This document shows, piece by piece, positions 15,668 through 20,728 of a DNA stretch of 20,728 bases; positions within the stretch are counted from its first letter, which is position 1; each line of letters begins with the position of its first letter. This DNA is from a virus. The notes beneath the pieces were generated by a model. The model ran no database searches. It was not told the DNA's origin and saw only the letters and a list, made by a program, of their open reading frames with translations. Where the stretch lies: positions 1 through 20,728 of the IMG/VR virus record IMGVR_UViG_3300013120_000153; one strand, given 5' to 3'. Made by a program: the position numbers and the translations under genes.

Positions 15668-16506
15668 TTTCCTGCGCTAAAATCGATGTCAGGGTTAGCG
15701 ATTGCCTGAAGTGCTTTCATTTCTTCTATCGCTTCTTGATGTCCTACACCCTGTTTCCAATAAGCATGTTCCTTATTGAGTAATATATCGTTAATCTTTT
15801 TCTGAGCGTCTTTTATTGCAGTTTGATCTTCTGGGCCACCTTTTATAAAACCGTCTTCAGAAAAACTGCCTGCTATTTTAGCTAAAATTCTTAATGCTCC
15901 AGGCTTACCACCTAGGTCTCCAAAATCAACTATTCCAGTATCTCCGCCAAACTTCTTGATTAACCTACTAGCTTGGTTAAGTTTAGTTTCGTAATCAGCA
16001 CCCCATTCTGTTTTGAGTGTCGCTACTGCTTCGTCAAATGCTTTCTTTGACGTTTCATCCTTCTTAGCTAACTTACCAGAAACACCAGTATACAAATCTT
16101 TATATAAACCATCAGCAGCTTTTTGCGACAAGCCATGCTTATGGGCTAATTCTTTGAATGCTTTATTTGCTTCGTCGTCGAGCTTCATTGACGGATGTAA
16201 TCCCTCTATTGGTGTCAGTTTATAGTCATCTGACTTTACTGGCCTACCTAAAGAGTTATGGAATTTGTCTACTTCTTCTTGTGAAGCGTTTTCTGCTGGT
16301 ATTACTACACCTTTAGCGCCTATTAACTTTTGAGCTTCTCCGTAACCTTTGAAAACTTCCCCAATTGTTTTATATTTACCTACTGCTGTATCTTTGTAAC
16401 CCTCTGGTATTGGAGTTCCCTCGAACTCGTCATTTCCAAAGTTAAAACCCATGAATAGAAAGGGCATAAGGTATGGGAGCATCCCGCTTATGGTATCCTT
16501 AAACAT
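15664..16506 (-). CDS. Capsid scaffolding (assembly) protein
   Basis: A 280-residue protein that probably guides assembly of the major capsid protein into proheads and is then lost. Support comes from position (directly before the capsid gene), high charge and a mostly helical make-up. It also has a recognisable internal region: IPEGYKDTAVGKYKTIGEVFKG, VVIPAENASQEEVDKFHNSLGRP and the later ATLKTEWGADYETKLNQASR, typical of phage capsid assembly proteins. AGGAGG lies six bases before the ATG. Oddly, residues 6-22 (ISGMLPYLMPFLFMGFNF region) are strongly hydrophobic, uncommon for a soluble scaffold; it might anchor assembly to the membrane. The stop overlaps an ATG (ATGA) that opens the small broken frame downstream. 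Confidence 0.82.
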   Translation of the reverse strand: MFKDTISGMLPYLMPFLFMGFNFGNDEFEGTPIPEGYKDTAVGKYKTIGEVFKGYGEAQKLIGAKGVVIPAENASQEEVDKFHNSLGRPVKSDDYKLTPIEGLHPSMKLDDEANKAFKELAHKHGLSQKAADGLYKDLYTGVSGKLAKKDETSKKAFDEAVATLKTEWGADYETKLNQASRLIKKFGGDTGIVDFGDLGGKPGALRILAKIAGSFSEDGFIKGGPEDQTAIKDAQKKINDILLNKEHAYWKQGVGHQEAIEEMKALQAIANPDIDFSAGK

Positions 16507-16507
16507 G

Positions 16508-16765
16508 TTAATCCTCCTTCTTTATTTCTGGCGCTACTGCGCCAAGTAACCGCGTATGGATTGTGAGCCACGCAGCTCGCATTCCCTCTTTAATATCGCT
16601 ACCGTTTGTAGGTTCGAATATATAACATCTGTCAGCTAGGTCTTGCATAACCAATTCACCATTAGATGTTGTAAATACTTGCTGATATATTTTCTGTAAA
16701 TCTTCAACAGACATTTTCTTTAGCTTTTCTCTGCGGTCATTTATATCTTTTAAGCTATCTATCAT
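16508..16765 (-). CDS. Bbp19-like phage protein
   Basis: An 85-residue protein resembling the small family named after Bbp19 of Bordetella phage BPP-1. It has a helical N-terminus, then IYQQVFTTSNGELVMQDLA (28-46), the turn CYIFEP and the helix EGMRAAWLTIHTRLL. Its members sit between portal and scaffold/capsid genes in many podoviruses, as here. Their function is not established; a minor structural or assembly role is assumed from position. The ATG overlaps the connector stop (TAATG) with AAAGG upstream. It lies two bases before the scaffold gene, so all three genes are probably translated from one message. Confidence 0.75.
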   Translation of the reverse strand: MIDSLKDINDRREKLKKMSVEDLQKIYQQVFTTSNGELVMQDLADRCYIFEPTNGSDIKEGMRAAWLTIHTRLLGAVAPEIKKED

Positions 16766-18393
16766 TATTTACCTTTCTGTGCATTAGCTATATCACTAGC
16801 TGCAGCTGCCGCTACTGCACCAGTATCTACTTGCTGTTTCCTGGCTTGTGCTTCTGCGTCAGCTATTGCAGCTTCGGCTCTAAGCTTTCGAATTTTTCTA
16901 ACTACGCTGTCTGATTTTATAATCTCTGGAGTAATACCTCGTATCTTAGCTACTTGATTTAGAGCTTCATCTGCATCAAACTTGTCCGTTACGTCAGGAG
17001 CTATAGCACCTATCGAGCCTAGATCCTGCATAAAAGCTTGTAGAGAGAATACTTCGCTTTCTTTCTGCGCCCTTGCCAAAGCAGAGATATAGACTATCTC
17101 TAGTTCTTGATCTTGAACACTTAAAGGTGGCTCTGGTATCTCGCCTTGAGCAAATAGAAGATCGAATACCCTTAGTATAATAGGGTCCATTACTTCTTGG
17201 GTAAATCTACCTACTACTGGCCCTAAGAGAACCATATTCTCAGATACTCGCCTTTGTACTTCTGGGATAGTCATCTGCTTGGTAATATTTGATATAGCCT
17301 GGAATAAAGGTACAAAGTATGCCTTCTCAATATTCCTTTGTGTCTCTTGAATCATCTCTAGGGTTAAGTTCGCATTAGAACCAGTAGGAAAAGCCGCAAT
17401 AGCATCACTCTTAGTTTTTGAGTCGTAGTAATTAATCTTGCTAGGGTTAGCATTAAGCGGTGCTATAAAACCTCTACGTGGTGCTATTAGAGGTGGATCA
17501 GCTTGTTTCATAGCGCTACGCAGTAGTGTTTTAACCATAGCGTTTACAAGTTTAACATCAGGTAGTATATCCATAGACGGGGAGTAACCAAATACATCGC
17601 TTGTGTCTTTAGAAAATCTACCTACAGCAAACGGGTTACTTAGGTACCCGCCCTCGCCTATAAGGTGTCTTTTGGACTTCTCAACCCATACGCTCATCCA
17701 GGGCATGTTAAGATTATCTTCTTTGCTAGGGTCTCTTTTGTCGCGTGGCCCAACGTAGTGCATAAACTTCATTTTCTCGTTAGGCTTCTTTACATACGTC
17801 TTTAACACTTCTTCGCCGGCCTGGTCTCCCCATAAGTCGTAAGCCTGTTGTGCCGTTAAAGGAAATGTCCTGTAAACTCTATTTACTCTACCATAGGCAT
17901 CTTCTTCAAATACTATCTGGTCTATGGGTATTTCAGTAAAGCGTATCTTTTCTTTAACATCTTCAAGGGTTAATATTGCACTGGTACCAAAGCAGCCGGA
18001 GTTAACATAAAACTCTTGCATAGTAGTATCAAAGTTAGAATTAGATAACGCTGCAAATATAATATCCTCGACGTCCTTAAACCATATTTGGACTTCTTTT
18101 TCTTTCATTGTATCTTTGTTCTGTATTCTTAGGTTAAACCACTTACTTACAGGATTAGTCAAATGCGAGTGAAAACCAGCAGCCATCATCTTTAATCCCC
18201 TAGGTGCCGTAGAATCATAAAGCTTAGTGGCATCGGTCTTTTGTCCTTTAGACTTGGTGCGAGTTACATAAGACTTTCTAGGCAATACCCATTCGGCTAG
18301 TTCTTGAAATAAAGACTTCCATGGCGCATTAAGGTCAACTAACTCTTGCTCTCTGGTACAAAGCTTTTCAATATCTTTTTTACCCATTGACAT
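16765..18393 (-). CDS. Head-tail connector (portal) protein
   Basis: A 542-residue protein that should form the dodecameric ring at the capsid vertex, the docking site for the terminase and later the short tail. It matches the podovirus head-to-tail connecting family (Pfam Head-tail_con type): N-terminal helix with NAPWKSLFQELAEWVLP, then the characteristic KLYDSTAPRGLKMMAAGFHSHLTNP and WFNLRI, then a helical stem and crown ending in an Ala-rich helix (VRKIRKLRAEAAIADAEAQARKQ region). Length is normal for the family. AGGAG lies six bases before the ATG. The stop overlaps the next start as TAATG. Both neighbours (Bbp19-like protein and scaffold) fit the standard order. Confidence 0.93.
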   Translation of the reverse strand: MSMGKKDIEKLCTREQELVDLNAPWKSLFQELAEWVLPRKSYVTRTKSKGQKTDATKLYDSTAPRGLKMMAAGFHSHLTNPVSKWFNLRIQNKDTMKEKEVQIWFKDVEDIIFAALSNSNFDTTMQEFYVNSGCFGTSAILTLEDVKEKIRFTEIPIDQIVFEEDAYGRVNRVYRTFPLTAQQAYDLWGDQAGEEVLKTYVKKPNEKMKFMHYVGPRDKRDPSKEDNLNMPWMSVWVEKSKRHLIGEGGYLSNPFAVGRFSKDTSDVFGYSPSMDILPDVKLVNAMVKTLLRSAMKQADPPLIAPRRGFIAPLNANPSKINYYDSKTKSDAIAAFPTGSNANLTLEMIQETQRNIEKAYFVPLFQAISNITKQMTIPEVQRRVSENMVLLGPVVGRFTQEVMDPIILRVFDLLFAQGEIPEPPLSVQDQELEIVYISALARAQKESEVFSLQAFMQDLGSIGAIAPDVTDKFDADEALNQVAKIRGITPEIIKSDSVVRKIRKLRAEAAIADAEAQARKQQVDTGAVAAAAASDIANAQKGK

Positions 18394-18409
18394 AATTAAC
18401 TCCTACTGG

Positions 18410-18577
18410 TTAACTTCCTACACTGTCTGCTACATAATGAGATTTACAAACCAAAGTATCCATTCCTTTATATTTAGTCATCTTAAACTCGGTTTGGTAA
18501 TTTTCATCGGTAATTAACTTCATGCAAATAGGACACAAACCTCTGTTTCTTCTAACAAGTATTATATCTATCGCCAT
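18410..18577 (-). CDS. 55-residue Cys/His protein (zinc-ribbon-like)
   Basis: A short gene in the space between the 100-residue protein and the connector. It reads MAIDIILVRRNRGLCPICMK at the start and ends VADSVGS. It has CPIC (C15, C18) and CKSH (C44, H47), which could form a four-ligand zinc site with a 25-residue spacer. It also has a basic N-terminal patch (VRRNRG), suggesting nucleic-acid or protein binding. AAGGAT precedes the ATG, and the stop lies 17 bases before the connector start. No family is recognised. The frame, ribosome binding site and paired metal-binding motifs make it likely to be a real gene, although it is very short. Confidence 0.65.
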   Translation of the reverse strand: MAIDIILVRRNRGLCPICMKLITDENYQTEFKMTKYKGMDTLVCKSHYVADSVGS

Positions 18578-18585
18578 AATTATCC

Positions 18586-18888
18586 TTATCCTAGTAGCGT
18601 TTTAACGCCACTCCCTGTAGGTGCTACCTCTGTAGTAAGTATAGTCTTGCCACCAGATAAATCTACTAAACGTCTACGTTTCTTTTCTGCTTCCCTTGCT
18701 TTAGCTTTGGCATCTTCCGGTGTTGGTGCCTTTGGGCCAGTTAAAAGAGTTTGCATAAATTTCCTTTGTTCTGTTTCCCTTTGCTTCGTAGTACGTATTG
18801 CTTTAGTCTTTTTTGCTTCAGAACTAATAATAGCAGTAGCAATACCGCCTGCCGCTAACCAGCCTAATGCCGAATATACAAAGCTCAT
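18586..18888 (-). CDS. Small virion-associated protein with hydrophobic N-terminus and KTLLG tail
   Basis: A 100-residue protein. Residues 4-22 are a hydrophobic, glycine-rich helix (VYSALGWLAAGGIATAIIS), followed by a long basic and charged helical region and a C-terminus ending GGKTILTTEVAP...GSGVKTLLG. This arrangement (membrane-compatible N-terminus, charged helix, then Arg/Lys cluster, ILT and KTLLG) recurs in small uncharacterised proteins of podovirus structural clusters. It may be a minor virion or ejection-related component; that is inference. The ATG overlaps the cupin stop (ATGA) and has GGAG upstream. The hydrophobic helix has no cleavage site, so this looks like a membrane- or virion-inserted segment rather than a signal peptide. 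Confidence 0.65.
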   Translation of the reverse strand: MSFVYSALGWLAAGGIATAIISSEAKKTKAIRTTKQRETEQRKFMQTLLTGPKAPTPEDAKAKAREAEKKRRRLVDLSGGKTILTTEVAPTGSGVKTLLG

Positions 18889-19364
18889 TTCATCTCCTTG
18901 ACTTTATCTAACTCATCAAAGTCTTTAGCAATTATGTCTTTCTCTATCTCTGCTATGTCCGTTTTCTTGGTAACGTGTACAGTTACCCAAACAGTATCTT
19001 CATGCATATATAAAAGACGCTTCGTACCCGCTGGAGTCATTCCAGAATATGGCGCTTTAATTTGTATAACGCCCTTTTCGGTTAAGACCGAGACCTTCCC
19101 CTTGAGTACGAAGTACGGATGCTTTATTTTATGAATCTTACTTACGATTAGGGTACCTTTAGGCATAAAGATTTCTCTTATATAACAGCCATCACCAAAC
19201 GAATGTTTTAACGGGCATAAACCATTAGCGCTATCACACTCCGGTGTACCACCCATTACTGCGTTAGGATGCTTGATCATACGATCTTGAAAAGCCATCA
19301 ACAAAGCTCTTGCTTCTTGAGTTGATAAATCTCTAGGCATTTTGCTAATTAATACCTTATTCAT
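18885..19364 (-). CDS. Phage cupin-like (RmlC-fold) protein
   Basis: A 159-residue protein with the cupin-like core often found near phage terminase and portal genes. The core runs CYIREIFMPKG (60-70), IHKIKHPYFVLKGKV (77-91, with H78 and H82 as possible metal ligands), a glycine-rich turn and APYSG (104-108), then PAGTKR and EDTVWVTVH (122-130, H130). Three cysteines lie before the core (C43, C50, C60). An upstream in-frame ATG at 19391 would add nine residues but has no ribosome binding site. The ATG at 19364 follows GAGGTG and overlaps the preceding small ORF as ATGA, so I chose it. The stop overlaps the next gene as ATGA. The C-terminus is charged and probably helical. The role is unknown: a virion or assembly protein, or a small-molecule or metal-binding enzyme. 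Confidence 0.75.
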   Translation of the reverse strand: MNKVLISKMPRDLSTQEARALLMAFQDRMIKHPNAVMGGTPECDSANGLCPLKHSFGDGCYIREIFMPKGTLIVSKIHKIKHPYFVLKGKVSVLTEKGVIQIKAPYSGMTPAGTKRLLYMHEDTVWVTVHVTKKTDIAEIEKDIIAKDFDELDKVKEMK

Positions 19365-19486
19365 AAACACCTCAAGTACCAAGTACCACATTGAGAATAT
19401 ATTATAAAAGCTGGTATATCGCAGAATATAACAAAGCGTGTTTGCATTGTTATTTCGGGTGCTTTATATCCTTGACGCTTGTTCAT
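19361..19486 (-). CDS. 41-residue translationally coupled small ORF
   Basis: This small reading frame fills what would otherwise be a roughly 120-base gap. It starts MNKRQGYKAPEI and ends CGTWYLRCL. Its ATG shares a base with the previous gene's stop (TAATG), and its TGA stop overlaps the next gene's ATG (ATGA). Both junctions match the coupling used throughout this operon, which is the main argument that it is translated. There is a basic head, a hydrophobic middle (FVIFCDIPAFIIYS) and three cysteines. I do not recognise a family. It could instead be a leader that only delivers ribosomes to the cupin gene. Confidence 0.5.
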   Translation of the reverse strand: MNKRQGYKAPEITMQTRFVIFCDIPAFIIYSQCGTWYLRCL

Positions 19487-19743
19487 TATGCACTCTCATA
19501 AGTTTGTTCGAATATATCAGGTTTGCAAGGATAAAACTCACCCTTGACACCTTTGATAACATAGTCGCCAAACCGAACTATCATATCACCTTCTAAAGTT
19601 TGTATAATCAATTTATTCGTAGTTGTAATACTTGCTACCTTAGAAAACTCATCTCCCCAGTCTGCTTGCATTTCTCGGAAAGAAATAACACCCATAAATC
19701 TTGAAGCTTCTATTACAACTGGTTTCTTTCTAAACTTTTTCAC
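19486..19743 (-). CDS. Small conserved phage protein (GEFYPCKPDIF type)
   Basis: An 85-residue soluble protein of a type common in tailed phages, recognised by its basic start (MKKFRKKPVVIEA) and the C-terminal signature FGDYVIKGVKGEFYPCKPDIF. Its biochemical function is not known to me. The start codon is GTG, not ATG, and overlaps the terminase stop as GTGA; the conserved N-terminus beginning exactly there supports this start. GAGG lies upstream at a workable distance. Placement between the terminase and connector genes is not diagnostic, because homologues occur in many parts of phage genomes. No membrane segment or signal peptide is visible. Confidence 0.75.
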   Translation of the reverse strand: MKKFRKKPVVIEASRFMGVISFREMQADWGDEFSKVASITTTNKLIIQTLEGDMIVRFGDYVIKGVKGEFYPCKPDIFEQTYESA

Positions 19744-20728
19744 ATTCCATCCTCTGTCATAGCGTATTCAGCTGGCATTGAAGTATCTACTTTATCAGTA
19801 GGGTTAAGCGACTCATCCTTATAACACACAGCCATGGCTAAAGCATCGGCCCTGTCTGGGGATTTAACCTGCAGCTTGCGCATTTCATCTTTAGTTAGGA
19901 TAGCTTTCTTGCCGCCTTGTGAATAGTATTTATACCGGATAGATAATAGCTGGGTTTGAAGTATATTGTCTCTAAGTATCTTTAGGTTTTTAGCTGCAAG
20001 CATATCTTTTAGCTTAAAGAAAGCATCACTGCGCAAGTTTGTGTATAGTTCATTAGAGGATTTACCAGCACCAACAAACGGTGTAACCGGTATGCGCAAC
20101 TCGCCAAGCCTATCTGTTACACCACCGCCTACCCCTGTGTCATCTACTACAACATGGTCTAAATCCCAATCCCTAGTCAACTCTACTATTTTACCTACTG
20201 TTTCCATGGTTGATTTGTTCTTCCAGGTGTCTTGGTATATTTGTACCCACTTGGTCACGTTGTAGCTCTCTATTATGGAAAATACAGTTTCGTTATCCCC
20301 AAACCTTGCTACGTCTACCCCTAGTATGCGTTTTCTTGCACCTGGGTGCATAAACACAAGCTTAGGCGAGCCATATACCTCCTCTGTGGTATACAGGTTG
20401 TCAGCACCCTTTTTAAGCGGCTGGCCCAACCAAATATGATTATAGTCATCTATGTTTTGTGCCTTACATTCCTCTGCTTCTTTAACCATTACTGCTGGGC
20501 AAAATGGGTTTTCGTGGTAGTCAATGTGTATATGTAAACAATCCTCTCTGCCGGCCATAGCTATGTAAACAGGGTCATGCTCTACATGCCGGTTCATAGA
20601 CCAGATAACTTTGGAGTTTGTTTTACGTATGGTAGGTATAATAACGTCTAGCGTTCTTTTGGTAATGGCCTGGGCTTCTTCAACCCATAGTATATCAACA
20701 CCCTCAAGGCCCTTAATATTCAAAGCGC
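19740..20728 (-). CDS. terL: Terminase large subunit (partial, N-terminus beyond the window)
   Basis: This is the DNA-packaging motor ATPase/nuclease that moves phage DNA into the prohead through the portal and cuts the concatemer. The frame is open to the right edge, so the Walker A part is missing. Visible near the start is a Walker B-like stretch (VDILWVEEA, with the catalytic Glu), then WSMNR, a likely coupling motif. The C-terminal RNase H-like nuclease shows the three expected acidic sites: ILGVDVARFGD, VVVDDTGVGGG and SPDRADALAMA, about 137, 194 and 293 residues from the first visible in-frame TTG at 20723. That TTG is not the true start. The stop overlaps the next gene's GTG start (GTGA), indicating translational coupling. 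Location directly upstream of the connector genes fits a BPP-1-like order rather than T7, where the terminase is at the end. The family call is firm; the packaging type (cos or headful) cannot be read here. Confidence 0.93.
   Translation of the reverse strand, partial: ALNIKGLEGVDILWVEEAQAITKRTLDVIIPTIRKTNSKVIWSMNRHVEHDPVYIAMAGREDCLHIHIDYHENPFCPAVMVKEAEECKAQNIDDYNHIWLGQPLKKGADNLYTTEEVYGSPKLVFMHPGARKRILGVDVARFGDNETVFSIIESYNVTKWVQIYQDTWKNKSTMETVGKIVELTRDWDLDHVVVDDTGVGGGVTDRLGELRIPVTPFVGAGKSSNELYTNLRSDAFFKLKDMLAAKNLKILRDNILQTQLLSIRYKYYSQGGKKAILTKDEMRKLQVKSPDRADALAMAVCYKDESLNPTDKVDTSMPAEYAMTEDGM

Noticed and set aside
19385-19420. TATAAT-like sequence upstream of the cupin gene as a promoter
   Set aside because: It is inside the coupled 41-residue frame, and the nearest TTG-type -35 is about 22 bases away, too far for a normal sigma-70 promoter.

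Overview
The window is the late structural (head and short-tail) half of a podovirus-like bacteriophage or prophage. All genes lie on the minus strand, so reading order runs from the right end (20728) to the left end (1). They are packed with ATGA/TAATG overlaps or gaps of a few bases. No stretch over 300 bases lacks a gene, no tRNA, CRISPR array or insertion sequence is visible, and the plus-strand ORFs are shadows. The DNA is AT-rich and most genes have a clear AGGAG-type ribosome binding site. The host cannot be named. Sec-type signal peptides and an O-antigen ligase/polymerase-like protein suggest a Gram-negative (diderm) host; this is inference.

Layout in transcription order: (1) packaging and connector, 20728-16508: partial large terminase, a small conserved phage protein, a 41-residue coupled ORF, a phage cupin, a small basic-tailed protein, a 55-residue Cys/His protein, a head-tail connector/portal of the T7/BPP-1 type and a Bbp19-like protein. 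(2) Head, 16506-13665: scaffold, a short gap holding what looks like a broken or recoded mini-gene, major capsid protein, a decoration-like protein and a beta-rich protein with a Sec signal peptide, closed by a terminator-like hairpin. (3) A membrane pair, 13618-12196: a polytopic Wzy/WaaL-like protein and a single-pass membrane protein. (4) Tail tube and ejection proteins, 12192-2356: tail tubular A and B, then three proteins in the positions of T7 gp14, gp15 and gp16. (5) Tail-end accessory genes, 2342-1: a second secreted beta protein, a coiled-coil protein, a small aromatic-rich protein, and the start of a fibre-like protein that also has a signal peptide and runs off the left edge.

Most of this is a recognisable virion operon. 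Four things are unusual. First, three virion-like proteins carry N-terminal signal peptides, and a Wzy/WaaL-like enzyme with a membrane-anchored neighbour sits between capsid and tail genes; together they look like a late-expressed programme acting on the host envelope. Second, the gp16-like ejection protein contains a complete-looking J domain with an HPD motif. Third, tail tubular B carries two LamG-like domains inserted in its N-terminal half. Fourth, tail tubular A and B share a paralogous FCCH-like module. The window has no lysis genes that I recognise, no integrase, no polymerase, and no reverse transcriptase or diversity-generating repeat pair.
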